Below are positions 10,294 through 22,035 of a DNA stretch of 64,000 bases, piece after piece. Each line of letters opens with the position of its first letter. Position 1 is the stretch's first letter. The stretch lies in the NCBI RefSeq assembly GCF_047675955.1, contig NC_132925.1, positions 18,996,688-19,060,687 of the forward strand, in the 5' to 3' direction. Under the pieces are notes generated by a model. That model was not told the DNA's origin, searched no databases, and saw only the letters and a program-made list of their open reading frames with translations. A program made the translations under genes and the position numbers. The DNA comes from Chlorocebus sabaeus. Lineage: Eukaryota; Chordata; Mammalia; Primates; Cercopithecidae.

Positions 10294-10806
10294 TGGAATA
10301 GTCAGGCTTCCCTGGAGATACAGAACCAGTAGTATATTGATACAGAATCAACAGGGTATCTCATCATACATAGTACAAAATATTGGTTCTTGTGATTATA
10401 GAGGCTGAGAAATTCTACAATCTGTGATCTGTAAGCTGGAGGCCCAGGAAAGACAGTGGTGTAGTTGGAAGGCCTGAGAAATGGGGAGATTTTGGTACAG
10501 ATTCCAGTGTCAGTCTGAAGACCTGAGAACAAGGAGAGTTGAAGGCAGGAGAAGATCAATGCCCCAGCTCAAGTAGTCAGGCAGTGTCAGCAAATTCTCA
10601 CTTCCACCTTTTTGTTCTCTTCAGGCCTTTAACAGATTGGATGCTACCCACTACGTTGGGAAGGGCAATCTGCTTTATTTAGCTGATTTATTCCGACACT
10701 AATCTCTTCCAGAAATACCCTCAGACACACTCAGAAATGCTGTTTAATCAAGTATCTGGGTATCTTGTGATTCAGTAAGGGTAACACATACAATTAACTA
10801 TCATAC
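10294..10806 (-). mobile_element. MLT2-type ERVL solo LTR, minus strand
   Basis: Left end AATAGTCAGGCTTCCCTGGAG followed by ACAGAACCAG corresponds to the reverse of the MLT2 3' end. The interior contains the reverse of repeated GGTTCTCAGGCCTTCGG blocks, and the right end CAATTAACTATCATA corresponds to the reverse of the 5' TGATGGTTAATT-type start. About 510 bases, the expected size for MLT2. No internal ERVL sequence is attached, so it is a solo LTR. Confidence 0.85.
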
Positions 10807-11039
10807 TGGTAAAATGATTTCAGATTTCATTAGGAGAAATCCTATTATTAACAAATAATAGTGTTAATTATTTGTTGAAGAAATTGGAGTTCTTTGGGTT
10901 CTTTATCACAATTAAGTTGGTCTACATTCTATTAGGTGACATGACTATGGCTATATGATTAGTTTACTATGTAAGGCTTCTCGCTCATGGATACCTTGGC
11001 CTCTGCCTGCTTGTCCTCTGTTGCCTAATGCTGTTACCC
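10807..11039. other. Unassigned non-coding sequence
   Basis: Short AT-rich stretch without recognised features. Confidence 0.4.
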
Positions 11040-11500
11040 AGTGCCGCCTGCATTATAAAATAGTTTAAACTTTAAAAAAAAATCCCAAAATATATGTAGA
11101 TGATCAACATTTTTATAAAAATAACATACTTGTAGAAAATTGGAAATTAGAAGAGCAGAGGAAAATTATGCTTATTCCTACTACCTATTAACAATCAATA
11201 CTAACAGTTTGTTTATTTCCAGCCAGTCTTTTTTCTGTACATTTTGTATTATGATTGTCAATCTATTGTACATAAAATTTTATATTTGCCTTTTCTCATT
11301 TGACATAATAATTTAAGCATCTTTCCATGTTGTATAACCTGTTTATAAGCATAATTGAAATTTTAAATAATGGCTACTTAACAATGTGTAATATGGAATT
11401 TGTATATTAATAAACTTTTTTATATTTCAGTTGTTCACACATACTCATTACTATGTTTTACACATCTTTATAGTATAAACATATTTCCTAAGACTTTTTA
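11040..11500 (+). repeat. Old LINE-like interspersed repeat, family not assigned
   Basis: Contains an order of phrases seen in a common old repeat: GTAGAAAATTGGAAA, then CCAGTCTTTTTTCTGTAC, then AAGCATCTTTCCATGTTGTA and AATGGCTACTTAACA. The same family seems to occur at 50,890-51,178. I cannot name it without a search. Confidence 0.4.
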
Positions 11501-11544
11501 GGCGAGATACCTAGAATTTCACTGATTCTTGAAGCTATCATTGA

Positions 11545-11620
11545 GCAATAAAACCAAAAAGAACCTCAGAAATTATCTCAAGTAACCTTATCACTTTACA
11601 AATAAAATGTGTGAGTGCTA
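11545..11620 (-). repeat. Possible MIR3/L3 fragment
   Basis: AGAACCTCAGAAATTATCTC..ACTTTACAAATAAAATG resembles the reverse of the MIR3/L3 region usually read as ACCTTAGAGATCATCTAG..ATTTTACAGATGAGG. Weak. Confidence 0.3.
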
Positions 11621-12424
11621 GGGGGACTATGGAAAAATTTTAAGAGCATATTTTTCTTTCTTTAATTTCTGATTTGAGATTATTGCACTTGTGCACTGAA
11701 AGAAGTAGAGGGGGGAGTTGAGTAATCCTTAAAGTCACAAAGGACACTCCCAGGTGACTGTCTTTGGCTCCCATTCACTGACAGCCACACAGAAAACGGT
11801 TGATGTATCTAGTAAGCATTGTTGTAAGCTAATTTTGGTTATCAGCACTTTCATCCCCTATGCCAGTTTCAACCGGGCATGTTCCTCTCTCAGATATTTT
11901 TCACCTCTCTACCTCTTGAAACGAAGATTCTACCTTGTATGGTACGCTACTGAGTCAGAGCAGGAGCAGGGGTCACGTGTCTTTATTTCTAATCCAATGA
12001 TGGAGCTTTATGGACAAATTGGGAATATTCCTCTGGTATTTATTTGTCTGGCCAGCAAAACTAATTTTTAAAAGTCTAGATCAGATTTGGACTGTTGGTT
12101 TGTTTTTAATTTTAAAGCCACTGATTTGTTCTGTTTTTAGTTTTCATTGTCTTCCTGATTGTGACGAAGAGCTTCCAAAATGAAAATTGAGTCTAGTATT
12201 GGAAACTTACCTATCCATGGCCCCTCCCTTCTTTGCCGTCTTGCTTGTCAGTCTCCTTTGATTGTTCTTCCTCTCTAAACATTTGTTCTTCCTCTCTGAA
12301 GCAATCTTTCGGTGTCAGCAATGATTGATTCTCAGGTGGAAAATTGCTGCTCCACTTTTTTCTGGGTTTTCGGTGACATAGTAGACAAAAGGGAGATGGG
12401 AAAATTCTCAATTTAAATTGGAAC
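11621..12424. other. Unassigned non-coding sequence
   Basis: No recognised repeat or gene. A short direct repeat TGTTCTTCCTCTCT occurs twice near 12,260-12,300. Confidence 0.4.
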
Positions 12425-12612
12425 TAGATGGCTTGCATTTGAATCTGAGCTCTTGTAGTTATGTATGACTTTGGACAATTTACTTATCCTGTTTGTGCCT
12501 CAGTTTCCTCATCTGTAAAATTCCCCTAATATTATAACTTCCTTCATTGAATTGTTTGAGGATTAAATAAGATATTATAGGTAAATCATAATATGGTGCA
12601 TAGAAAGCATGT
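12425..12612 (+). repeat. MIR SINE
   Basis: Shows the MIR body in order: TTGAATCTGAGCTCTTGTAG, GACTTTGGACAATTTACTTA, the core CCTCAGTTTCCTCATCTGTAAAAT, then GAGGATTAAATAAGATAT. Diverged, as expected for this mammal-wide SINE. Confidence 0.85.
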
Positions 12613-12759
12613 AATACTTTTTTTATTATTTATTCCATTAATAAGAAATTAATTCAGCTATAGACTTCAATTTTGAAGCACATACTATATCCTGAATGTT
12701 TAAAGCTGGTCAGTCCTTCCTACTTATGGTTTAGTTGAATTATTTTAAACAATATATTT

Positions 12760-12960
12760 AAATATTTTAAGCACTTCCAGGTGTCAGCTATGGAACTGAG
12801 GGTCATCCTTGTAGTATCTTCTCTAGTCCTGAAAGCAATCTTACTATGTGGACCAATTATTCTTAGTGTATGGATGAGGGAAACCAATCTTAAAGAGGTT
12901 ATGTACCTGTCTAAGGCCATTTTCATAGCTAAGGGGGTGCTAGAATGTAATTTCTAACTA
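12760..12960 (-). repeat. MIR SINE, minus strand
   Basis: Reverse order of MIR blocks: CACTTCCAGGTGTCAGCTATG, GGATGAGGGAAACCAATCTT, AAGAGGTTATGTACCTGTCTA, ATAGCTAAGGGGG. Confidence 0.65.
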
Positions 12961-12964
12961 GAAT

Positions 12965-14585
12965 TTGGGCCATACCTCTTCTCAAATAGCCTACAGTGGT
13001 TATAATTCAGGATAAATCATTTTTACTGGGATGTGAGAAGGACGGTAGAATGAAAAGTTTGAAATCCTGAAAAATTAATTCTGAACACCTTGAGTTTCTA
13101 AGAATTGAGAGAGAAGTATTTTCAATTCCAATAAGAAACTGCCCATTTTGCAGTTGTGACTAGGAATATAAGGTTGCCTACATGCCGTGTGCCACCGAAG
13201 TTATCTTTTCCATGGTAAATCTCCATACGGTGATATTATGGGGGTCATGTTTAGTGCCTCTGGGAAATGTAAAAGGATAAGTAATTTTAAATAACAAGGA
13301 GTAATAATAATTTGACTGGAAATTTAAAAATTACAGACATAGGCTTTATGCAAATATATAATTTTGTTTTCCTAATAATTCTCAAATATGTTTCTAATTT
13401 TTAAGAGCATTAGCATTTTCCCATAGTTAAATTAAGCAATTTCTGCTTGTAAGCAGATTCCATTTTCATATTCTTGATGTGGCTTTCTTCTATCATACCT
13501 CCAGTAAATTGACAATCTACTTATATTTTCTAGAAACTAGACATATAACTTCTTAATACTGCTTTTGTTCCTTATTAAGGACAAGACTGGTAAAATTTGT
13601 ATGTTTCTCTCTCATGTCCTTTTACCAGTGTCATTCTTCTTCTCATCCTGTGCACATGTCCCCACTTTCCTGGATAAGGGCATAGGTAAAGGTAAAATGA
13701 GAGCTGGTCAGAACTTAGTGGCCTTTAGGTCAAAATATTGCTCAACTCATGTTCTTTTACTGCTGTATCAAATAAACTGAGGGAAAGCCTAAAGAAGACA
13801 CAAGGAGCTTCCATGGCTACAGAGCCTCCATATTCAAGTTCGTGGTAGGAATTAATGAATGTTAAACTGATATAATGCCTTGGGTTTAAGAATGTGTTCC
13901 CTAAAGGATTGGACTAGGTCGTTGGTTCCTAATTCGAAGGCCCCAGACTTCCTCCTTACCAGGTATTTGCAAAGAATAAAGACTGTTATTGACCATATGT
14001 TAAAAAAAAAAAAACCTCAGAAATCATACATTCAACAAAAGACAACTAAAAATTCAATTTTCTTGTTTTATATTTAAATCATCAACATAGTATTTTTGTT
14101 AGCATGGGTTCTAATTAGTAGCTCTGATTAGAAGTTTTATTTTTATAAGTTAAAGGTATAAAAATAATTATTAATATACAAAGTTTGTTTGATGGACATT
14201 CTCTTAGCTTAAACTGCCACCTTTTGTTTGATGCTCATAAACATTGTACTCTTAAGATTAATCTCTCTGTCAGTTCCCAAACCAAATGTCCAAGTACCCA
14301 ACAAATCTCTCAACCCCCGTATGTTTTATTGTTCCTTTGAACTGAACTCTTATGTTTCCTCTTACTTCCTGACCCTTCCTCTGGCTTCCCTACTTTCATT
14401 AACCCATCACCCTTTTGTCATGTCCCAAGCAGGGCATTGTGGAATCACCCTTGGTTTTTCATCTCCCCCTTTCTCAAACGCAACCGTATAATTCTGTTAC
14501 TTTATTTCAGAACTATGTCCTATTTATGTTTCTCCAAGCTCATGTTCATGACATGTCCTTGGCCTAGGTCCTCAATTCATAGTTG
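12965..14585. other. Unassigned non-coding sequence
   Basis: No gene recognised. A13 tract at 14,000-14,012 follows AATAAA at about 13,975, a weak hint of a retroposed tail, but no duplicated target or parent sequence is evident. Confidence 0.4.
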
Positions 14586-14589
14586 ATAG

Positions 14590-14950
14590 TATATTTGATA
14601 ATGTTGTAAGTATGCCCTAAATTGTCTTCCTGACTCCTGGCTCTTCCCTATAAAGTGTGCTCAACCCATGTTCACCACAGATCTGATTATGGTACTTTTA
14701 TTTATAAAATCTGTTCCATATTACTCAAAGAGTAAATCCAAAGTCCTTAGCAAGGATGCAAGGTCTTTAGATATATGGCCTCAGTCTAATAAACTGCTCT
14801 TTTCCTGTGACTTCTGATCCATACCTTGTATTCCACACTCACTGAAAGATCTATACCCACCCTCATGTCTGTGTCAGCTTCCTTAGCTGGCACTGCTTCC
14901 CTCAACCTAATTTGTCTTATCAACTTCTACTTATTTTTTTTAAGACTCAA
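14590..14950 (+). repeat. L2 LINE fragment (diverged)
   Basis: GAGTAAATCCAAAGTCCTTAG, TCTATACCCACCCTCATGTC and GCTGGCACTGCTTCCCTCAA followed by AAGACTCAA are in L2 order (plus). Diverged; edges uncertain. Confidence 0.45.
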
Positions 14951-15107
14951 CCGATTATCGTCTATCTTTAGCTTTTCCTTCAGCCACAGTTTCTCATTTC
15001 TTTTCATTGTACTCCCACTATATCATTCTATTCATGTATTCGTCCATTTAATCATCAATTAGTTAATGTGTCTATCCATTCATTTGTCCATACAGTCATC
15101 CATCTAG

Positions 15108-15327
15108 TCATCCACCAAAATATTTGTTGACTTTCTACTATGTGTTCTAGTAACTGATGATACAGCAAAGAATAACACCAAGTACTTAAATTCATGATTT
15201 GTATACATTCTAGTTTGAAGTAAATAATAAATAAATGTTTAAATAATATTACTTCTGGTAGTAATCGGTTCCATTAATAAAAAATAAAACAGTTTAAGAG
15301 TATAGAGGGTAGCAGAAGTTGGGGAGT
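15108..15327 (-). repeat. L2 LINE 3' end, minus strand, first part
   Basis: AAAATATTTGTTGACTTTCT and CTATGTGTTCTAGTAACTGA and TGATACAGCAAAGAATA are the reverse of the L2 tail (GTATCCCCAGCGCCTAGAAC..CACATAGTAGG..AACAAATATTT). Interrupted by an MLT1 LTR and probably resumed at 15,698. Confidence 0.7.
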
Positions 15328-15697
15328 GTTACTATAGCAAAATAACATAGACTGTAATTTATAAAGAACAGAAATTTATTTCCCATAGTTCTAGAGACTG
15401 GGAAGTCCAAGATCAAGACATTGGCAGGTTTGGTTTTCCAGTGAGACCTATTCTCTGCTTCCAAGAGGGCACCTTGTTGATGCATCCTCTGGGAGAAGAG
15501 GAATGCTGTGGCACACATTGCAGAGGGTGGGAGGGCAAGCTAGCCAAATGCTGCTGGAAACCTCTTTTATAAGGGCATGAATTCCATTCATGAGGGAGGA
15601 CCCCTCATGACTTAATCACTTCTTAAAGGCCCTACCTCTTAACACTGTTACATTGGCAACACCTGAATTTTGGAGGGAACACATTCAAACCATAGCA
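15328..15697 (-). mobile_element. MLT1-type ERVL-MaLR solo LTR, minus strand, inside L2
   Basis: ATAGCAAAATAACATAGACTG, TAAAGAACAGAAATTTATTT, CTGGGAAGTCCAAGATCAAG, TATAAGGGCATGAATTCCATT and AACCATAGCA follow the reverse MLT1 order exactly. About 370 bases, the family length. Confidence 0.85.
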
Positions 15698-15925
15698 GGG
15701 AGGCTGGCTGCATTAAATCAAGAGGTCAGGGATGGTCTTTTCAAAGAAGTGATAACTGAGCTGAATTAAGAGCAGTAGCCATGCTGGTAAACTTCAAATG
15801 GATTGGATTTGGGCTGTGAGGGAAAGAGGAATGATGGATGAAACCTAGGCTGGAGACATGGGCAGCTGAGTGAACAGTGGCACCATTTCCTGGGATGAAG
15901 CAGATTAAAAGGGCATAAGATAGAG
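15698..15925 (-). repeat. L2 LINE, minus strand, second part
   Basis: GGTCAGGGATGGTCTTTTC, AGTGATAACTGAGCTGAATT and AGCAGTAGCCATGCTGGTAA match the reverse of L2 sequence lying just upstream of the part at 15,108-15,327. The two pieces appear to be one L2 split by the MLT1 LTR. Confidence 0.6.
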
Positions 15926-16505
15926 AATAATGTTTATTGTACACTTATCTAATTACAGATTTACAGCTTATGTTAGTTTGTGCATTCCTTGCAGACTTGT
16001 GACATGTTTTCTTTATTTTTGGACTAAAAGCAGAAAAATATTTAAAAATAAGTAGGGGAGAACTATGTGGGAAGGAGGCTCATAAAAAGGCCACTGCATG
16101 GCAAAAACGTTTAGGACAATTTTACTACTTTATTTCCAGAATCATTTCTAGCTCTACAATTGTGTGTGTCTAAGTCTTAAAATTTCAAGATAAATTACTC
16201 AGTACTTGAAAATCAAGTAGTTATTACCAACAGGTATTTAGAATACTGTTCTTCACATACAAAAATATTGCCTTGTTCTCTAGAAGTTTCCAATTTAAAA
16301 TAGCATCTTCAATATGAATCAGAAGAGCAAATTGGAATAAAATCAACAAAATAGCAAAAAAATTCTTAACTGAAATATGGTTAATAGTAGAGAAGTCTTA
16401 AAGCAATACTTTAAGCTCAATGCCATGTTTTTATGACATCTTTTTGATTACTCACATGATCTATCTCTCCTTCAAACATGCATCACACTTGTGGATCATT
16501 TATCA
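15926..16505. other. Unassigned non-coding sequence
   Basis: Nothing recognised. Confidence 0.4.
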
Positions 16506-16509
16506 TATT

Positions 16510-16690
16510 CTAAGGAGGCAGTACATAGTCATAGGAATAACAGAGGGAATGGAAAATAGAGCCTAGTGCCTCTTCTACTACTTATATTGGGAAATCAATT
16601 TGAGATTTCCAAACCTTATTTTCATTGACTAAGAAATAGAGATAATCATACAGCCCTAACCATTTCATAGGGTTATAGTGGCCCTTAGCC
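16510..16690 (+). repeat. MIR SINE
   Basis: GGCAGTACATAGTCATAGGA, GGAAATCAATTTGAGATTTC, CCTTATTTTCATTGACTAAG, ATAGAGATAATCATACAGCC, CATTTCATAGGGTTATAGTG follow MIR order. Confidence 0.6.
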
Positions 16691-16934
16691 AAGTGGCTTT
16701 TGTGAACTTAAAAGTTGTTCATAAATTGTAAAACTTTGCTCATAGTCAAAGTAATCCCTTTTGCTTGTAAGACATTTGGCATTTCCAAGCACTGCAAAAG
16801 CCTCAAAGACATAATCACTATTCCCAAAGGGCTTACCCTGTAGTAGGAATAATATGAGCATACCCAAGGAACTCTAAATCAAGACATGAGAGAGATGCAA
16901 AGCAAGATGCAGGAAGTGATACTATTAGTGTCAT

Positions 16935-17085
16935 TTCTCATTGTAATTATTGGTGTACTCATTTATTTCCCACAGAGGTAATAAATTCCTGAATGGTAGA
17001 GACCGTGTCTTGTATAATATTCTTATATGCCTATTATTGGCAGAAGTTAAGAGCTCAATAAAGATTAGTCATATGAATGAGCCCA
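16935..17085 (+). repeat. L2 LINE 3' end
   Basis: TTCCTGAATGGTAGAGACCGT followed by GTCTTGTATAATATTCTTAT and GAGCTCAATAAAGATT match the L2 tail (TCCATGAGGGCAGGGAC..GCTCAATAAATATT). Confidence 0.65.
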
Positions 17086-17089
17086 AATA

Positions 17090-19970
17090 AGGAAGCTGGG
17101 CTGAGGAACCATTATCACTACATATATAAACATTCTATAAATATTTTGGTTTATATATATAGTTCCCTTGTTTCCCCTGTGTCTCCTTGTTTTTGGACTT
17201 TGGAATGTCCACTTCATGGAACTAAATTAGTTTTCTTGGACTGAACTCCTTATTCTGGATGTCAGCTTACCCTCCTATAAATATTTCCAAAGACATTCCT
17301 GAAAGATATGCCTACCTCAATTTCCCTAAGAGAAGTATATTTCCCACAGATGTTTCAGCAAAGTTAGTTCAGCTTCTTGAAGTTTGTGGAAAAGATGGTT
17401 TAGAGTTATAATTATTCTTACTCACTGATCTTAGTACATCTTATAATAGCTTATTATAGAGATATTAGTAATTGTTTGAATGAAAATTCCCCAACACCCC
17501 AGAGGAGTCATCAAGAGACATGCTCCCAGGTTATATCCTGACACTTCCAGCTTAATCTGGTTAACTGTAGTAAGATTGTTACAGATGCAGGAAACAGCTG
17601 CAAAATGACATACTTTGCCCGGAAACTTGGTTTCTATGGTTGTAAGCCAAACTTGCTATCTCTTCTGAATACACACTTTTGTGCAATGATGTCTTTCCCA
17701 AGTGCATTCCAAATATATGTGCCAATTTTTAAGTATAACTCAGCATGAGTATTGAACTTGCCTGTCTTCACAGAACACATGGCTCAGTCTCATAACAGGT
17801 TATACAATACAGAAAGAAATTATTTGATCATTCATGCTATGTCATAATTGTTTCATGGCCCTTTAAGGTCATGGTGCCCAGAGATACACCATCACATAAG
17901 TATAACTAGCAGGATGTTTTTGGTTCATATGAGTTTTGTTGTTGGGTCATGCTGATTTGTGCAAAGAAAAAAAAAAAAACAAAAATCATGATGTATTTTG
18001 GAAAATTTCCTGTCTCAGAAGTCAGGAGGTCAGGATTCTGGTTTTATCTTTTCCACTAATTAATTTGATAACCTTGGAAAAACTATTTTACCTTTTAAAA
18101 TCCACTATTATTACTGGTTAATAGAACTTCACTGAGTTTATAATGGTTCTTTCCAGCCGGAACATTCTTTACTGCTAATCACTTTTAGCATTAAATTACA
18201 TTAGCCTGATTGATTACTTAGCTTAGGAAAAGCAAAGCGTTTAAGAAAATTTTGAATAGCAGAAGGCAGATTATTTGGTGATGTAAATAAAAAGAATACA
18301 AGCAAAGTCAAAAACTAGAAATTCGAATATATAGAATAATTCCAATAAGAACAATTCTAATTAGTTGTCCCTTAACTAAGAAACTAAGGGACTTGTTACC
18401 CTACCTAACACATTGTCAAGTGAGACTTGCTATTGTTGCAGAATTGGAAACAGGGATCCAGAGTTGGAAGCAAAAGGACACATAGAATCGCCATGTTCTA
18501 ATAAGGTTACTTAATGAGTCCTATTGGGGCCAGACCTTTTCAGGTCTTATTAAAAGACGACCAAGTTGTCTCTTTTACTTCAAACATCACTGTATCCTGA
18601 CTACCTATCTATATGAGCAGAAACTATACAGACTACAGAAATTTGAGAATAATTGGAGTCTAAGCAGAGATAACTGAAACATTTTTTACTTCCTCTACAG
18701 AAGCGATAGATAGTGGTTCCTTGCGGAATCACTTCCTTCCCTGAGTCAAGGGATCCAAAGGAGCCATTCCTAGAGATTAGAGGAGACAGCTACTGGCATC
18801 TCATTCTCTGTGGGATGTATGCCCAGGTGGAGAACTTGCTGAACTGCTCTCTGTGTAGAATTAAGCAAAAGAAAAGGAATTGGAGAAATATGGCATAAAT
18901 GAGGGAGGGGATAAAAATGGAGGAGGGGTACACCTCACTCCCCCTGTCATGGCAGTATGGATGCAATACTCATGGGCAAAGTATCGTCCAGGCAAAGGCA
19001 ACCTAGAAGCAAGAGGCTGTGGGTTGAATGAGTATAGGAAGACACTTATGGAGATTGAAAATGTCAAGCTAGACCAAATATCCTCAGGCAGAAATTTTAG
19101 TTAGAGGTCCCAACAAGGGTCATCTAAAGATCCCACTTATGTGTCCATTTGAGGGCCATCATATGAAGATCATCTCACAGGGAGGACTGCTGTAGCTATA
19201 GATAAGTAAGAAATGTTGGCTTCCAATCTTTCATTTCTCCTGCCTGTTTCCCACATGCCACAAGAGAAAGGGGCTCAGGAAGCAGACAAAGATGAGTTAA
19301 TGGAGCACTCCAGGCCCCTTCCTTATTCCATATTCTTCAGGCCAAAGCTAACTTGAACTAGAGGAAGGGCAGATAAAAGAGTAAAGTTTGAAATGACAAA
19401 TTGGATTGAACTTTTTGATAACTGGAAGTGGCTGGAAAACTATGGAAATTGACTGAGATTTTACAAAGGGTGGTAAGTGAAGAGCCCTCCGGGCATAGTG
19501 AAGGTCATCTGAAAGAAAAGCCGAAAACCATTTTATTTTTGTATTCCACTGAATCCAGAATGTTCAACAATCTGGCAGCCAAACTGTAATATTCTAATGC
19601 TTTGATCCAGAATTTTAAATGTAAGAAACCCAGCTTTGCTGCCTATGGTGGTGTTTCTGTCACCATTGAGTGGATGTGTGGCTACTTCTAGCTTAGTGTC
19701 CAGGATGTGTGGAAATTCATGAAATACTAGGGTCTACAAAAAGGAAAGAACACTGGGTTAGTGTTACAAATTATTTACAGAAAATATCTCTCTATTTTTA
19801 ACTGGGAGGCAGTTCTCCATGAACATTTTTATATTTTTGTATAGTTCGGGTTTCAATAGCAAATATGTGCTGGAAAGTAGAGATTGTGCATTGCTCCAGA
19901 AAGATTTAGAGACTCATCTCTGCAGAGCCATTTGCTTATGTTCCATGGTCAAGCCCTTTCCCTCCATTTC
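17090..19970. other. Unassigned non-coding sequence
   Basis: No gene recognised. A diverged MIR-like piece may lie at 18,010-18,150 (TCAGGATTCTGGTTTTATC then GATAACCTTGGAAAAACTATT). An A13 tract is at 17,968-17,980. Confidence 0.4.
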
Positions 19971-19975
19971 CCAGA

Positions 19976-20343
19976 TGTGTTAGTCTGTTATCACACTGCT
20001 ATGAAGAAATACGCAAGAGAGGGTAATTTACAAGTAAAATAGGTTTAATTGACTCACAGTTCTGCATGGCTGGAGAGGCCTCAGAAAACTTACAATCATG
20101 GCAGAAGGCACCTTTTCACAGGGCGGTAGGAGAGAGAATGAATACCAGCAGGGGAAATGCCAGACACTTATAAAACCATCAGATCTCCTGAGAACTCACT
20201 CACCATCACGAGAACAGCATGGGGGAAACTCTCCCCATGATTCAATTACCTCCCACGGGGTCCCTCCCATGACACATGGGGATTATGGCATTGCAATTCA
20301 AGATGAGATTTGAGTGTGCACGCAAAGCTAAAAACCCATATCA
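19976..20343 (-). mobile_element. MST-type ERVL-MaLR solo LTR, minus strand
   Basis: Begins TGTGTTAGTCTGTTATCACA and ends AACCCATATCA, the reverse of a MaLR LTR, with TTACAATCATGGCAGAAGGC and CATCAGATCTCCTGAGAACT between. Flanks CCAGA (19971-19975) and TCAGA (20344-20348) agree in four of five bases, a decayed 5-base target-site duplication. Full length, no internal region. Confidence 0.9.
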
Positions 20344-20348
20344 TCAGA

Positions 20349-21430
20349 GAAAATTTGGTTGGATTTCAGGGTAAATGTTTCTGTCTCTGGAGAGGAGGAG
20401 GGACACATGTCCCACGCTATGTAAGTTCTGAGTCGTAATTTCATGTTTCTTCTCCTGTTATGCAAACCCCATTGCATGCCCAGATGAATAACTGGTTCTC
20501 ATGCTAGTAGCAGGACAGGAGCTAAAATGCTCCTGGTGGGGAGACTGGAGCTAAAATGCTCTATGAGAGCATGTTTTCTGTTAGCATTTATGACATACAC
20601 TGCATATACATACATATAGACATATACTACATATATATGTGTGTAGCGTATGTTAATTTTTGTAAATACCAATAAAATAAAGGTATTAAACATTATGTTA
20701 AACGACTTTATTCTACTCATATTTACAAAAATTCACATATACAACAAAACAGTTTTAAGCCCAGATACTAGTATAAAGAATTTTATATTTTATTTTTACT
20801 GTATTATTACTTTTTATAAATTATTTTGGTAATACTAATAGTTGAACTTGTTTGAAGAATTAAAGTACTTGGTTTGTACTTCTTGGGATGGCCCTAATAC
20901 ATTTGAACAACATTAATTCTATTAGAAAAATACTCTGTAAAGCTCTATTATCAAGAAATAAATTTCCTAAGTATTGAGTGCTGTAGATTTTACAGTTAAG
21001 GTCTAAACTGGGTGCACATTTTGAATTTTGGCACAGCTGGATATATCTTTAAAGGTCAGTAGGAAAAACTGTGTTTTAGTGAAGATCTGTTGAGGTTCCT
21101 GACGGCAACCTTGGCTGGATGAGCTGGGTTGCTTTAGGTCAATGGCCACATTCCTTACTTTCCTGCCACATGTATCACAGAGAGAGGGAGTTGAGGTATG
21201 AAACAACAGGAATTAGTGAGGAGGGATGATTTTGACTGTAGAACATCACAGTACCACTTTCCCTGTCCTCCCGCTTTGCCCCAGGACAATTGCCCTGGGT
21301 CCTTAGCAAGAAGGAGACAAAAATGAACTAGTAGATCTAATCAGATGGAAGATTTCATCTTTTGTGCTGAGGTAGAAGAGATAACACAAAGTAGTATATT
21401 TTGTGATCAAGTTGAAGACGGTTCAACAAG
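20349..21430. other. Unassigned non-coding sequence with short local repeats
   Basis: GGAGCTAAAATGCTC occurs twice at about 20,518 and 20,551 (period 33). An AT/ATAC-rich run sits at 20,598-20,645. No gene recognised. Confidence 0.45.
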
Positions 21431-21434
21431 GAGC

Positions 21435-21560
21435 TCCTAGTGTGGGTAAGGTACTGTGCTAGGCACTCAGGACTACAAGATGGATAAGATGGAGTTCAAA
21501 ACTGTGTCTGTGTGTCAGGGGGTGAGAGGGTTGTTGAAAACCAGAAAAAGGATTCCAATG
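21435..21560 (-). repeat. L2 LINE fragment, minus strand
   Basis: GGTACTGTGCTAGGCACTCAG and ACTACAAGATGGATAAGATGG are the reverse of the L2 tail. Confidence 0.55.
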
Positions 21561-21655
21561 TAAAGTAGTAGGTACAGGGATAGAGGAGCAAAAACTCAGA
21601 CATGGGAAACAGTATGGTGTCCAAGGAGAACCATAGCAATTCAATAACACTAGAA

Positions 21656-21833
21656 CGGCGGTTCTTAATCTTGGCTGCATAGGAGAATCATCTCATGAAC
21701 TTTTAAAAAATGCCCATGACCAGGCCTGACCCAGGAGAAATAAAATCTGAATTTCCAGAGGTGGGGTCCAGGCACTGGTAATTTTTTAAAGCTTCCCAGG
21801 TGATTCTCATTGCATTCCAGTTGAAACCCACTG
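21656..21833. mobile_element. MER5-type hAT-Charlie non-autonomous DNA transposon
   Basis: Starts CGGCGGTTCTTAATCTTGGC, contains GAATCATCTCATGAACTTTT and GGTGGGGTCCAGGCACTGG, and ends AGGTGATTCTCATTGCATTC..AAACCCACTG. The two ends are imperfect inverted repeats of each other, as in MER5A. About 178 bases, the expected size. The 8-base target duplications are no longer recognisable. Confidence 0.85.
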
Positions 21834-21899
21834 TAATGGTCATTGAGGGTGAATAAGTATTTGAAAATGCTACATGAACTACAAAGCCCCACTCCGCTG

Positions 21900-22035
21900 C
21901 CAGACTGAGAGCCCTTTAACGTAGAGATCATGTCTTATTTGTCTTTATATCTCCACACTTACCAATATAGGATCTGTCACATAGGAGAAGCATAGTATAT
22001 ATCTGCCGAATGGGTGAATGAATGAATAAATCAAC
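21900..22035 (+). repeat. L2 LINE 3' end
   Basis: GAGAGCCCTTTAACGTAGAGA, GTCTTATTTGTCTTTATATC, CTGTCACATAGGAGAAGCAT and GAATGAATGAATAAA match the L2 tail and its terminal GAATGAA repeats. Confidence 0.7.
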
